A stretch of 64,000 bases of DNA from Methylocystis sp. MJC1 (lineage in GTDB: Bacteria > Pseudomonadota > Alphaproteobacteria > Rhizobiales > Beijerinckiaceae), in contig NZ_CP107558.1 of NCBI RefSeq assembly GCF_026427715.1, positions 2,945,001 to 3,009,000 of the forward strand, written 5' to 3'. The notes beneath the pieces are model-generated. The model was given only the letters and a program-made list of their open reading frames with translations, did no database searches and was not told where the DNA came from. Below are positions 50,469-59,749 of this stretch, piece by piece; positions within the stretch are counted from its first letter, which is position 1; the number at the start of each line of letters is the position of its first letter. Made by a program: the position numbers and the translations under genes.

Positions 50469-51020
50469 ATGACCGAAGGGCGAACCAGAATCGTGTCGAT
50501 ATGTGGGAGTCTGCGCGCGGGCTCAATCAATGGGGCGGTGCTTGCGGCCGCAGCGAGTGCCTCGGGGCCGGACGTCGAGATGACGCCCTTTCACGGGCTC
50601 GCGGAATTGCCGCATTTCAATCCTGATCACGACCACGACGCGCCGCCTCCCGCCGTGCAGGAAATGAGAGACAAGCTTGCGCGCGCGGGCGCCATATTGT
50701 TTTCGACGCCAGAATATGCGGGCTCATTGCCCGGAAGCTTCAAGAACCTGCTCGATTGGACGATCGGCGCAAGCAGCCTCTACCGCCGACCCGTCGGATG
50801 GATCAATCCATCCGCCCACGGCGGCGCAGGCGACGCATTTCATGCGCTTCGGCTTGTGCTTGACAAGGCGGGCGCGAATGTCGTCGAAGCCGCCTGCGCG
50901 AACATCCCAGTCGGCCGCAACGATCTCGACGCCGAGGGGCGGATTCAGGACGAAGCGCTTCTGCGAAAAATCGCCGCCGTCACAAGCGCGCTGGCCGTCG
51001 CCGCGCGTGAAGGCCACTGA
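50469..51020 (+). CDS. NAD(P)H-dependent FMN reductase
   Basis: 183 residues with a flavodoxin-like fold. The FMN phosphate loop is G-S-L-R-A-G-S-I-N near residues 13-21, and the second FMN motif is T-P-E-Y-A-G-S-L-P-G near 80-89. The family includes quinone/azo/chromate reductases and reductases that supply FMNH2. ATG 50469 follows GGCGAGG. The sulfurtransferase gene begins 18 bases after its stop, so the two are probably an operon linked to thiol or sulfur redox metabolism. Confidence 0.92.
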   Translation: MTEGRTRIVSICGSLRAGSINGAVLAAAASASGPDVEMTPFHGLAELPHFNPDHDHDAPPPAVQEMRDKLARAGAILFSTPEYAGSLPGSFKNLLDWTIGASSLYRRPVGWINPSAHGGAGDAFHALRLVLDKAGANVVEAACANIPVGRNDLDAEGRIQDEALLRKIAAVTSALAVAAREGH

Positions 51021-51038
51021 AGAGGGAATAAACACGAT

Positions 51039-51899
51039 ATGGCGCCTGTCACCGACCCCTCGACGCTTTTCGTTTCGACGCAATGGCTCGCGGAGAATCT
51101 CACCTCGCCTGACGTCGTCGTTTTCGACGCCTCCTGGCATATGCCGGCGGCGAACCGCGACCCGCGGGCGGAGTATTTGGCCGGCCGTATTCCTGGAGCC
51201 GTCTTCTTCGACATAGAAGCGATCGCCGACCACGCGACCGACCTGCCGCATATGCTCCCTTCGCCCGAGGTCTTTGCGGCTGAGATGGGCCGATTGGGCT
51301 TCGGCGACGGCATGCGCGCCATCATCTACGACAGCGTCGGCCTCTTCTCCGCCCCCCGCCTCTGGTGGACGATGAAAGTCTTCGGAGTCGAGAAGGTCTC
51401 GATCCTTTCCGGGGGATTGCCCAGGTGGAAGGCTGAGGGCCGGCTGCTCGAGACCGGCGATTTCGCCCGCGAGCCGCGCAATTTCACGGCCAGGTTCAAC
51501 CCGCAGCTCGTCGCAGACTGGGAGAAGGTGAATGCTGCGCTTTCGAGCGGCGGCGCGCAGGTCGTCGACGCGCGCTCGTCGGAGCGTTTCATGGGCCGCG
51601 CCCCCGAGCCGCGCCCGGGGCTGCGCTCCGGCCATATGCCCGGCGCTTATAATCTGCCTTTCCCCGAAGTGATCGAGAGCGGGCGCATGAAGGACAAGGC
51701 CGGTCTCGAAGCCGCCTTCGCCGCGGCGGGCCTCGATCCCGCCAAGCCGACAATCGCCAGCTGCGGATCGGGCATGACCGCCTGCATCCTCAGCCTCGCC
51801 TTCGCCGCCGCGGAGCGGCCGATTGCGACCGTCTACGACGGCTCTTGGTCGGAATGGGGCGCCCGCGCTGATCTACCGGTCGTTTCCTACTCGGATTAA
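51039..51899 (+). CDS. sseA: 3-mercaptopyruvate sulfurtransferase
   Basis: 286 residues, two rhodanese domains (about 10-140 and 155-283). The catalytic Cys242 sits in C-G-S-G-M-T-A, the loop characteristic of mercaptopyruvate sulfurtransferase (C-G-S-G-V-T-A) rather than thiosulfate sulfurtransferase. It transfers sulfur from 3-mercaptopyruvate to thiols or cyanide. The N-terminal rhodanese domain lacks a Cys, as usual. The start ATG at 51039 follows AAGAGGG. It is downstream of the FMN reductase gene. Confidence 0.93.
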   Translation: MAPVTDPSTLFVSTQWLAENLTSPDVVVFDASWHMPAANRDPRAEYLAGRIPGAVFFDIEAIADHATDLPHMLPSPEVFAAEMGRLGFGDGMRAIIYDSVGLFSAPRLWWTMKVFGVEKVSILSGGLPRWKAEGRLLETGDFAREPRNFTARFNPQLVADWEKVNAALSSGGAQVVDARSSERFMGRAPEPRPGLRSGHMPGAYNLPFPEVIESGRMKDKAGLEAAFAAAGLDPAKPTIASCGSGMTACILSLAFAAAERPIATVYDGSWSEWGARADLPVVSYSD

Positions 51900-52084
51900 C
51901 GCCCATGAATTGAACAACATCAGCACAGAAATTAATCAAATAGCCTAAATATGATGCATTTTTGCGGGATCGGGCGCCGACCGATTGGCCATGGCGCGGA
52001 AATCGCTCAGATGGTAGAAGCTCGGCGGCGTCGGCAAAGGCGAAGCGCGGGTGCGGGCGGGAGCTTCAGGCGCAGCGGGGATAA

Positions 52085-52426
<342 letters not shown>

Positions 52427-52525
52427 GCTTCGAGCCTGTCAGTGAGCTTCCTCGAAAAACTGTTTCGCCGCTCCGCTGCGCCGCAAACGCAAGCAACTAA
52501 ACCCAAGGAAGAGGCAAGGATCGAC

Positions 52526-53935
52526 ATGACAACTGCCAAAGACGTAATCAAGCAGATCAAGGACAACGACGTTAAATACGTCGACTTCCGCTTCACCGAT
52601 CCGCGCGGCAAGTGGCAGCACGTGACCTTCGACGTGTCGATCGTCGATGAAGAGGCGCTGAACGAAGGCATCATGTTCGACGGCTCCTCGATCGCCGGCT
52701 GGAAGGCGATCAACGAGTCGGACATGACGCTCCTGCCCGACCTCTCGACCGTCACCATGGACCCCTTCTTCGCAGCCTCGACCATGTCGATCGTCTGCGA
52801 CGTCGTGGAGCCCGCGACCGGCCAGCCCTACAACCGCGACCCGCGCTCGATCGCCAAGAAGGCGATGGCGCATGTGAAGTCGATCGGCGTCGGCGACACC
52901 GCCTTCTTCGGCCCCGAGGCCGAATTCTTCGTCTTCGACGACGTCCGTTTCTCGGCCGACCCTTACAACACGGGCTTCCAGCTCGATTCGGTCGAGCTGC
53001 CGACGAACTCCGACACCGCCTATGAGGGCGGCAACCTCGGCCACCGCGTCCGCACCAAGGGCGGCTACTTCCCGGTTCCGCCGGTCGACTCGGCCCAGGA
53101 CATGCGCTCCGAGATGCTCGCCGCCATGGCGGCGATGGGCGTCAAGGTCGAGAAGCACCACCACGAAGTCGCCTCCGCCCAGCACGAGCTCGGCCTGAAG
53201 TTCGAGACGCTCGTCACCGTCGCCGACCACCTGCAGATCTATAAGTATGCGATCCATCAGGTGGCGCATTCCTACGGCAAATCGGCGACCTTCATGCCGA
53301 AGCCGGTCTATGGCGACAATGGCTCGGGCATGCACGTCCACCAGTCGATCTGGAAGGAAGGCAAGCCGGTGTTCGCTGGCGACAAATACGCCGGCCTCTC
53401 CCAGGAGTGCCTGTGGTACATCGGCGGCATCATCAAGCACGCCAAGTCGCTGAACGCCTTCACCAACCCCTCGACCAATTCCTATAAGCGTCTGGTCCCG
53501 GGCTTCGAGGCGCCGGTGCTGCTCGCCTATTCCTCGCGCAACCGTTCGGCCTCCTGCCGCATCCCCTTCGGCTCCAACCCGAAGGCCAAGCGCATCGAGG
53601 TTCGCTTCCCCGATCCGACGGCGAACCCCTATCTCGCCTTCGCGGCCATGCTGATGGCGGGCCTCGACGGCATCGCCAACAAGATCGACCCGGGCGCGCC
53701 GTCGGACAAGGACCTCTACGACCTGCCGCCGGAAGAGCTGAAGGCGATCCCGACGGTTTGCGGCTCGCTGCGTGAAGCGCTCGACAGCCTCAAAGCCGAC
53801 TACGCCTATCTGACGGCCGGCGGCGTGTTCAACGAGGACTTCATCAACGCCTACATCGATCTCAAGATGCAGGACGTCTATCGTTTCGAAATGACGCCCC
53901 ATCCGGTCGAGTTCGACATGTACTACAGCTACTGA
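52526..53935 (+). CDS. glnA: Glutamine synthetase type I
   Basis: 469 residues, canonical GSI length. It makes glutamine from glutamate, ammonium and ATP. Motifs: beta-grasp [11 protein letters not shown], the latch F-D-G-S-S-I-A-G-W near 52, metal-site G-P-E-A-E-F-F near 130, ATP region N-G-S-G-M-H-V-H near 270, and the adenylylation loop L-Y-D-L-P-P-E-E with Tyr398. The ATG at 52526 follows AAGGA; the frame extends 84 bases upstream, but that would give an abnormal N-terminus. It is followed by a strong terminator. Confidence 0.97.
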   Translation: MTTAKDVIKQIKDNDVKYVDFRFTDPRGKWQHVTFDVSIVDEEALNEGIMFDGSSIAGWKAINESDMTLLPDLSTVTMDPFFAASTMSIVCDVVEPATGQPYNRDPRSIAKKAMAHVKSIGVGDTAFFGPEAEFFVFDDVRFSADPYNTGFQLDSVELPTNSDTAYEGGNLGHRVRTKGGYFPVPPVDSAQDMRSEMLAAMAAMGVKVEKHHHEVASAQHELGLKFETLVTVADHLQIYKYAIHQVAHSYGKSATFMPKPVYGDNGSGMHVHQSIWKEGKPVFAGDKYAGLSQECLWYIGGIIKHAKSLNAFTNPSTNSYKRLVPGFEAPVLLAYSSRNRSASCRIPFGSNPKAKRIEVRFPDPTANPYLAFAAMLMAGLDGIANKIDPGAPSDKDLYDLPPEELKAIPTVCGSLREALDSLKADYAYLTAGGVFNEDFINAYIDLKMQDVYRFEMTPHPVEFDMYYSY

Positions 53936-53994
53936 TCAAGGAGCTGATCTCGCCGAGAGATCGGTGGAATCAGAAACTTGAAGCGAGCTTTCTG

Positions 53995-54025
53995 TGGGTC
54001 GCCCTCCGGGCGACCCATTTCTTTT
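53995..54025 (+). terminator. Rho-independent terminator after glnA
   Basis: Stem TGGGTCGCCC / GGGCGACCCA with a four-base TCCG loop followed by TTTCTTTT. Confidence 0.9.
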
Positions 54026-54082
54026 GCGGCAGGTTCGCGCGGTGACAACGAACATCAGCGAAGGTGAAGATCGGTGAGATTG

Positions 54083-55708
54083 CTATCCTTTCGCGAGATC
54101 GTCCACGAGCTTATCAACCAGCGCTTTCGTGACGTGATCCATCGCATAGATATGCGCATAGGCGCGCTTCTCTCCGTCGACATTCAAATTCATCACTGCC
54201 AGGCTATAGCGTTTCACGATCGCGTCGCTCGGCGCACGGAAGCGAACGGCAAGTGATAAAGGCGTCCGCTCGACCCATAATGCGCCCTGCATCCGCTGAT
54301 CCAACGCGGAGAGTTTCTCGAATGCGTAACCCGCGACGTCTTCGCAGCTGATCGCCTTGCGCATCAAGTCTTCGTGCGAGGCCTGGGCGAGACACAGCCA
54401 AAGGATAGCGGGCGCCAGCGCGCTGCGTGAGCCGGCCAGAGTCGTGTCATGTGCGCCAATGTATTCCGGGTCGTCTGGCGGGAGAAGCTGATCTTTGCGC
54501 CACATCATATAGACGCCGCAAGGCGTCGGAGCGCCGAGCCACTTGTGACCGCTCATGACAATCGAATGGACGTGAGGGAGCGCGAAATCGAAATCGGGCC
54601 CCGCGTCGCTGATCAATCCTTTTGCCTGCGCCATTTTCAAAAACGGCATGTAGGCGCCCCCGAGCGCCGCATCGACATGAATCCAGTAGCCTCTGCGAAG
54701 ATCGCAATGTCCCGACTCGTATTCCACCGGCCGTTCGATGAGCCCGAACCGTTCCAGGATCGGCTCCAGCGCTTTCCCGACCGCCGCGACGTCATCATAG
54801 GCGCCCTTGAAAGTTGACCCATAATTCAGCACGACGATGATCGGGTGGCCCTTCTCCGCAAAGAAGGCGACCAAAGCCGCAAGCTTTTCGATATCGATTG
54901 CGCCGGGTCCACGGTCGCCCCCTTGAGAGGGCGCGGACAATGGCCAGCGCCCGCCATTGAATGGGCACTGCCCCGGATAACGGGACTCGCCGAGTTCGTG
55001 AAAGCTGTCGATGGCCAGCGTGTGCAGCGCCTTCACGACCGAATAATGCGTATCTTCGGAAAAAAAGGCGACCGGTCGGTAGGCATTCGGTTGCGCCTCC
55101 GGCGCGTGCGCCGCTTTGCAGGCAATCCGTCCGTCCGACTCTCTGAACAAGCGGCGTCCCGCCAGATAATCGCGCGCCGCGCACAGCCCGAAGAGATTCC
55201 CCTCGGTGCTTCCCATACTCAAGACATAGCCCCAATAAGGCGGAAGCGCGCCAGCATCGCTGGCGGATGCCTGCGGCATACGCCATAGCGCCGCGAAGTA
55301 ATCCAACACCGCGCGCTCCATCGCTTTCGTGTTGAGCGCCATGTTGGAATTTTCGAAAGGATCTCCGATGTTGTTGGCGTGCATATCGAGCAAAAACGAA
55401 AGGTCGTGCGCATAGGACAGGGATTGATTGGCCTGGTAACCAAGAAAGTCCGCCTTTTGTCGCGCTAGATAGGCCTGCATCGCCTGGAGAGCGTCACGAC
55501 GCTGCGCCTCGGCGAGGCGCTCGCCCTGCAACGCAAAGAGCCGGCAATCGAAGGCGCCGATTTTAGGATAAAGGTCACAGGCGCTGGATGATGGCGGCGC
55601 GCCAGGCGCCGGCGACGACGCCCCCTCTTGGAAAGCTAGAGAGGAAAGACCCATTGCAGAAGCGAGCCGAAGAATTTGCCGCCTCGAAAAGGCGCTCAAC
55701 ATCGTCAT
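54083..55708 (-). CDS. PLP-dependent decarboxylase with a twin-arginine-like signal
   Basis: 541 residues. The start resembles a Tat signal: S-R-R-Q-I-L-R-L-A-S-A-M-G-L-S-S-L-A-F (Arg9-Arg10), then a Pro/Ser/Ala linker. The rest is a type II PLP decarboxylase resembling histidine/glutamate decarboxylases, with H-V-D-A-A-L-G-G-A-Y for the cofactor Asp, S-G-H-K-W-L-G-A-P for the Schiff-base Lys, and S-M-G-S-T-E-G-N. The amino-acid substrate is unknown. Start ATG 55708 follows AAGGGGG; a start two codons later is possible. No antiporter gene adjoins it. Export of a PLP enzyme would be unusual but is possible because Tat carries folded cofactor proteins. Confidence 0.85.
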   Translation of the reverse strand: MTMLSAFSRRQILRLASAMGLSSLAFQEGASSPAPGAPPSSSACDLYPKIGAFDCRLFALQGERLAEAQRRDALQAMQAYLARQKADFLGYQANQSLSYAHDLSFLLDMHANNIGDPFENSNMALNTKAMERAVLDYFAALWRMPQASASDAGALPPYWGYVLSMGSTEGNLFGLCAARDYLAGRRLFRESDGRIACKAAHAPEAQPNAYRPVAFFSEDTHYSVVKALHTLAIDSFHELGESRYPGQCPFNGGRWPLSAPSQGGDRGPGAIDIEKLAALVAFFAEKGHPIIVVLNYGSTFKGAYDDVAAVGKALEPILERFGLIERPVEYESGHCDLRRGYWIHVDAALGGAYMPFLKMAQAKGLISDAGPDFDFALPHVHSIVMSGHKWLGAPTPCGVYMMWRKDQLLPPDDPEYIGAHDTTLAGSRSALAPAILWLCLAQASHEDLMRKAISCEDVAGYAFEKLSALDQRMQGALWVERTPLSLAVRFRAPSDAIVKRYSLAVMNLNVDGEKRAYAHIYAMDHVTKALVDKLVDDLAKG

Positions 55709-55980
55709 GTCGCCCCCTTTGATGCTTGTCAGAAAATTGATTGACCCTTCGGCATGCGCTACTGGCGCATAGCTTGCCAACGCAGCTCCGCCGTCTTGCA
55801 ACGTAATTCCGCAAGCCTGGCTGTATTTAGGCGCCGGGTCGCCAAAATGAAACGTCCAAGATTCAATGCCCTTCGTTCGCCCATTGGAACAGCGAAGCGC
55901 AGCAGCAGCTTAGCCGGACAGAGGCGCGACGCTTTCCTTTAGGTACGCCAGCGCCTACATCAGCGTCCGGGAGAGACGCC

Positions 55981-56310
55981 ATGGCGAACACCATTACGAT
56001 CACCGTGCCGCACGATCTCGGAGTGGAGACCGCCAAGAAGCGTCTCGCCGAGCGGATACAAATGCTGCAGCGCGAATATGTCGATAAGGTCGCGCAATCG
56101 GAAGTTAGCTGGACCGGGGACGTCGCCACGGTTCGCGTCGCCGCGCTGGGTCAAAGCGCGACGGCCCAAATGACGGTTCTGCCTGAATTGGTTCGGATAG
56201 AGGTGCAACTGCCTTGGTTGCTCGCCAAGCTCTCCGGGGGCCTCCAGGATTTTATCTCCCGCAACGCGAACGACGTCCTGCGTATCGGGCCCGGCGGAAA
56301 GACATCTTAA
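55981..56310 (+). CDS. Polyhydroxyalkanoic acid system family protein
   Basis: 109 residues. Pattern I-T-I-T-V-P-H-D-L-G at the start, then A-K-K-R-L-A-E-R-I, V-S-W-T-G-D, and L-P-W-L-L-A-K-L near 78, which fits the PHA_gran_rgn family. These small proteins are linked to polyhydroxyalkanoate granules, though the exact role is unclear. No phaC, phaZ or phasin gene is in the window. GGGAGAG upstream of the ATG. It converges with the hypothetical gene downstream. Confidence 0.85.
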   Translation: MANTITITVPHDLGVETAKKRLAERIQMLQREYVDKVAQSEVSWTGDVATVRVAALGQSATAQMTVLPELVRIEVQLPWLLAKLSGGLQDFISRNANDVLRIGPGGKTS

Positions 56311-56312
56311 AA

Positions 56313-56750
56313 TCAGCGCAGGGCGTCGCTTCCCTCGCTCTCCGCCGGCTCGAGACGCATATTTTCAGACGGCACCAACCGCAGGCTCGGGGGCTGCATG
56401 GCGTTCGCGTTCTTGCCCACCGTGTAATGCGCGCGCGGGGCTCCACGCCAGCGCTGGAGCGCAATGGCGTCGTGATGGCGCCTTTTCGTAAGCGACATGC
56501 GCCGCTCGTTACGAGCCGCCTCTCTCATGAAGAGCGCCAAGACGATCAAAGTATCCGTTGCGCGCTCGAGCGCGCCGAGATCGAGAAAGCTGCGAAGATC
56601 GCTCAGAATCAAATCGCGAGCCGACTTCTCGCCACGATGCGCATTCATCCGATAACTTGCGAGAAGCGTCCGATGCATGGGGGTGACGGATGCTGTAAGT
56701 GTGATTTCGTTCAACGCCAATGCAACGCCGAATTTGCCGAGTTCGGTCAT
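56313..56750 (-). CDS. Hypothetical protein, 145 residues
   Basis: No family recognised. The sequence (MTELGKFGVALALNEITLTA) continues with a mainly helical, Arg-rich region (R-S-F-L-D-L-G-A-L-E-R-A-T-D-T-L-I-V-L-A-L-F-M-R-E-A). No signal peptide or strong membrane helix. GGAG seven bases before the ATG at 56750 supports translation; the longer frame to 56837 lacks such a site. It ends two bases from the PHA-system gene (convergent). The 171-bp gap to the next gene holds nothing obvious. Confidence 0.55.
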   Translation of the reverse strand: MTELGKFGVALALNEITLTASVTPMHRTLLASYRMNAHRGEKSARDLILSDLRSFLDLGALERATDTLIVLALFMREAARNERRMSLTKRRHHDAIALQRWRGAPRAHYTVGKNANAMQPPSLRLVPSENMRLEPAESEGSDALR

Positions 56751-56921
56751 TTCTACTCCCCGCACGAAACGCTGGAAAAAGCCGCAGCGGACACCGAAGC
56801 TGGCCCGAAACCTAGCCGCGACAGGCGCGGCGCTCAATTTGGGGAATATACCTAATTCTCTGCGAAACAGCGTTTTCGCAAGTATTTCACATGACGGCCG
56901 AGTGACACTCGATGGCCATAT

Positions 56922-57524
56922 TCAGCACATGTTCCCGTCCGTGAGATCGAGCCAGATGCGCACGAGCTCGGGCAAGGATCGCGCCCCAAGTTTGGTCATT
57001 GCATTCGAGCGGTGAATCTCGACGGTGCGCGGCCGAATGCCGAGCTGCGAAGCGACTTCCCGGTTCGCCCGTCCATCGAGGACTGCGCCGACCACGTCCT
57101 TTTCGCGCGCGCTGAGCGTTTGATAGCGCGCGAGCAGCTCGTTTTTGCGCCGCGTCTGCTCCATTCGCGCCCTGCTGATATCGAGCCCACGCTGGACGGC
57201 GGAAACGAGCCTTTCCTTTTCGAGCGGCTTGGCGAGGAAATCAGCGGCCCCCTGCTTCATCGCCTGCACGGCTCGCGCGACGACCGCGCTCGGCGAGACG
57301 ATGATGATCGGCAGCGGCTCGAGGAACTCTCGCATTCGCCGAATTGAAGAGGATGCCGGCTCTTTGAGCTCCAGAATGACGCATCCGGGCTCGCTCGGGT
57401 CCTTATGGGCGAGAAAGGCCGACACGTCTCTGAAAACTTCGACGGAGCGACACTCCTGGCAAACAAGCGCGGCAATAGCCGCACGTTCGTCCTGCTCTTG
57501 CGCAACGACATAGATAGTCGGCAT
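56922..57524 (-). CDS. FixJ/NarL-type regulator with Glu in place of the acceptor Asp
   Basis: 200 residues. Receiver-like domain (about 1-118): compared with FixJ (L-V-T-D-L-R-M-P) it has V-I-L-E-L-K-E-P, so Glu52 replaces the acceptor Asp and may mimic phosphorylation. The acidic pocket is also altered (Y-V-V-A-Q-E-Q-D for H-I-V-D-D-E). The conserved Lys is kept (F-L-A-K-P). The LuxR helix-turn-helix (about 135-195) is intact: S-A-R-E-K-D-V-V-G-A-V-L-D-G-R-A-N-R-E-V-A. The start ATG 57524 gives a normal FixJ-like N-terminus; a longer frame is rejected. No partner kinase nearby. Confidence 0.88.
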   Translation of the reverse strand: MPTIYVVAQEQDERAAIAALVCQECRSVEVFRDVSAFLAHKDPSEPGCVILELKEPASSSIRRMREFLEPLPIIIVSPSAVVARAVQAMKQGAADFLAKPLEKERLVSAVQRGLDISRARMEQTRRKNELLARYQTLSAREKDVVGAVLDGRANREVASQLGIRPRTVEIHRSNAMTKLGARSLPELVRIWLDLTDGNMC

Positions 57525-57729
57525 GTCGACGTCCTTGAACGTCTTAGAGCGCCACCCGCAAAAGCTGACAAGCTTCTGCGATAAGCGCGCTTCATTCTTG
57601 AAAAATGCGCGATTTCTTGCGCCTGTATGTTTCCATTCGGGCGGGAATCGCACTACTAGAATAGTGGTATTCTAGCACAATCTATGCTCCAGGCGAAGCC
57701 AAATTCGTTAAGTTGTGTTTGCAATTCAG

Positions 57730-58641
57730 TTATCGCCTGCCGAAATCCGGCGCGGAAGTGTCCTGTCCCTGCTCGACGATCGAACGGCGAATGGCGCGCG
57801 TGCGGCTGAAGAAGTCGAAGAGCCCTTCCCCGTCGCCGCGGCGAATCATGCGTTGAAGCGCGCTCAAATCCTCGTTGAAGCGCCCGAGCATTTCGAGAAC
57901 CGCCTCGCGGTTGTTGAGAAAAATATCGCGCCACATGGTGGGATCGGATGCGGCGATGCGGGTGAAATCACGAAAGCCGGACGCCGAAAATTTGATCACT
58001 TCCGAGCGCGTCTGCTCGCCGAAATCATCCGCCGTGCCGACGATGTTATAAGCGATGAGATGCGGCAGATGGCTTGTGAGCGCCAGCACCTTGTCGTGAT
58101 GCTCGGGGCTCATCGTTTCGACTTTCGCGCCGATTCGCGCCCAGAAATCGGCAAGCCTTTCAACCGCGCCCACGTCCGCGCCTTCGAGCGGCGTGAGAAT
58201 GGACCAGCGATTCTGGAACAGCGTCGCAAAGCCCGCGTCAGGGCCGGAGAATTCAGTGCCCGCAAGGGGATGCGCGGGGATGAAATGAACGCCTGCGGGC
58301 AAATGGGGCGCAATCTGCGCGACGACCGCGCCTTTCACAGACCCGACGTCCGAGAGAATCGCGCCTTTTTCGAGGTAGGGCGCAATGGCTTCGGCGACGG
58401 CACCGCAGACGCCGACCGGCGTGCAGATAATGATGAGATCTGCGCCCTTCAGCGCTTGCGCCGCGTCGCCGCCGGCCTCGTCCGCAAGGCCCAATTCGCG
58501 TACGCGCGCCATGACCTGCTCGGAGGCGTCGAGCATCGCGATCTTGCGCGCGGCGCCAAAATCTCGCGCCGCCCGGGCGATCGACGAACCGATGAGGCCC
58601 GCGCCGACAATCGCCAGCCTGTCGAAGATCGGCTCAGCCAT
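57730..58641 (-). CDS. tyrA: Prephenate/arogenate dehydrogenase
   Basis: 303 residues. N-terminal NAD(P)-binding motif I-V-G-A-G-L-I-G-S-S near residue 12 (G-x-G-x-x-G), then H-P-L-A-G-T-E near 121, and a helical C-terminal half with T-S-H-L-P-H-L-I-A. It makes 4-hydroxyphenylpyruvate (or tyrosine from arogenate) in tyrosine synthesis. The ATG overlaps the hisC stop by eight bases, so translation is coupled. Last gene of the chorismate mutase-hisC-tyrA operon. No ACT domain is present, so it may not be feedback-sensitive in the usual way. Confidence 0.94.
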   Translation of the reverse strand: MAEPIFDRLAIVGAGLIGSSIARAARDFGAARKIAMLDASEQVMARVRELGLADEAGGDAAQALKGADLIIICTPVGVCGAVAEAIAPYLEKGAILSDVGSVKGAVVAQIAPHLPAGVHFIPAHPLAGTEFSGPDAGFATLFQNRWSILTPLEGADVGAVERLADFWARIGAKVETMSPEHHDKVLALTSHLPHLIAYNIVGTADDFGEQTRSEVIKFSASGFRDFTRIAASDPTMWRDIFLNNREAVLEMLGRFNEDLSALQRMIRRGDGEGLFDFFSRTRAIRRSIVEQGQDTSAPDFGRR

Positions 58642-59746
58642 TGGCCGCCGCTTTCCTGTCGGACATGAAATCGCCGAGCGCGGCGACCACCGCTTCATTG
58701 GCCTCCTGCGAGCCGATTGTCAGGCGCAGGAACTCGCCCATGCCATAGGCGCCGATGGCGCGCAGCACGAGGCCCCGCGCGGTCAGAAACCGGTCGGCGT
58801 CCGCGGCCGTGCGGCCCGGCGTTTGCGGAAAGCGGATGGCGACGAAATTGGCGACGCTCGGCAACACCTCCAGCCCCAGACCAGAGATTTCGCGCGTCAG
58901 CCAGGGCAGCCATTTCTCGTTATGGGCGACGGCCGCCGCGACATGCGCCGTGTCCTGAACGGCGGCGACGCCCGCGACCGAGGCCGCGCTCGACACGTTG
59001 AACGGCGAACGGATGCGGTTGAGCGTGTCGATCACATGCGCCGGCCCATAGCCCCAGCCGAGCCGCACCCCCGCAAGGCCGTAGATCTTCGAGAAAGTGC
59101 GGGTCATCACGACGTTCTCGTGGGCGTCGACGAGCGCGGTCCCCGCTTCGTAATCGGCGCGCATCACATATTCTGCATAGGCCGCGTCGAGGACGAGAAG
59201 CGTGCGCGCCGGTAGGCCCTTGGCAAGCCGCTCGACCTCCGCGGCCGGGAGATAGCTGCCGGTCGGATTGTTCGGATTGGCCAGGAAGACGATCTTTGTC
59301 TTCTGGGTCACGCGCTCCAATATGGCGTCGACATTCGCCGTATAATTGGTCTCGGGCGCGACGACGGGGACGCCGCCGGCGGCGAGCGTCACGATCTTAT
59401 ACTCCAGGAAGCCATATTGGCTGTAGAGGCCCTCGTCGCCCGGCCCGATATAGGCGATCGCCAGCAGCTCCAGAATATTGTCCGAGCCTGCTCCCATGAT
59501 GAGGCGTGCGGGATCGAGCCCGTAGCGCGCGCCGATCGCCTCGCGCAAGGCGCTCGACGAGCCTTCGGGATAGATGGCGATCTCATGCGCCATGTCTCGC
59601 AGCGCCTGCACGGCCGCGGGCGACGGGCCGAGCGGCGTTTCATTGGCCGAGAGCTTGAAGACCCGACCGGCGCCGGGCGCGCCGGCCTTGCCGGGCACAT
59701 AGGCGTCGATGTCGAGGACGCCGGGGCGGGGAATGGGACGCGTCAT
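58634..59746 (-). CDS. hisC: Histidinol-phosphate/aromatic aminotransferase
   Basis: 370 residues of class II aminotransferases. N-terminal K-L-S-A-N-E-T-P-L-G-P near 31, N-P-N-N-P-T-G near 155, and the PLP Lys in R-T-F-S-K-I-Y-G-L near 216, followed by R-L-G-W. HisC enzymes act on histidinol phosphate, and paralogues next to tyrA usually serve phenylalanine/tyrosine transamination; the operon context favours the aromatic role. The gap to the chorismate mutase gene upstream is 3 bases; overlap with tyrA is 8 bases. Confidence 0.94.
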   Translation of the reverse strand: MTRPIPRPGVLDIDAYVPGKAGAPGAGRVFKLSANETPLGPSPAAVQALRDMAHEIAIYPEGSSSALREAIGARYGLDPARLIMGAGSDNILELLAIAYIGPGDEGLYSQYGFLEYKIVTLAAGGVPVVAPETNYTANVDAILERVTQKTKIVFLANPNNPTGSYLPAAEVERLAKGLPARTLLVLDAAYAEYVMRADYEAGTALVDAHENVVMTRTFSKIYGLAGVRLGWGYGPAHVIDTLNRIRSPFNVSSAASVAGVAAVQDTAHVAAAVAHNEKWLPWLTREISGLGLEVLPSVANFVAIRFPQTPGRTAADADRFLTARGLVLRAIGAYGMGEFLRLTIGSQEANEAVVAALGDFMSDRKAAANG

Positions 59747-59749
59747 AAC

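Noticed and set aside
52439..53902. 487-residue open frame opposite glnA
   Set aside because: Antisense shadow of glutamine synthetase.
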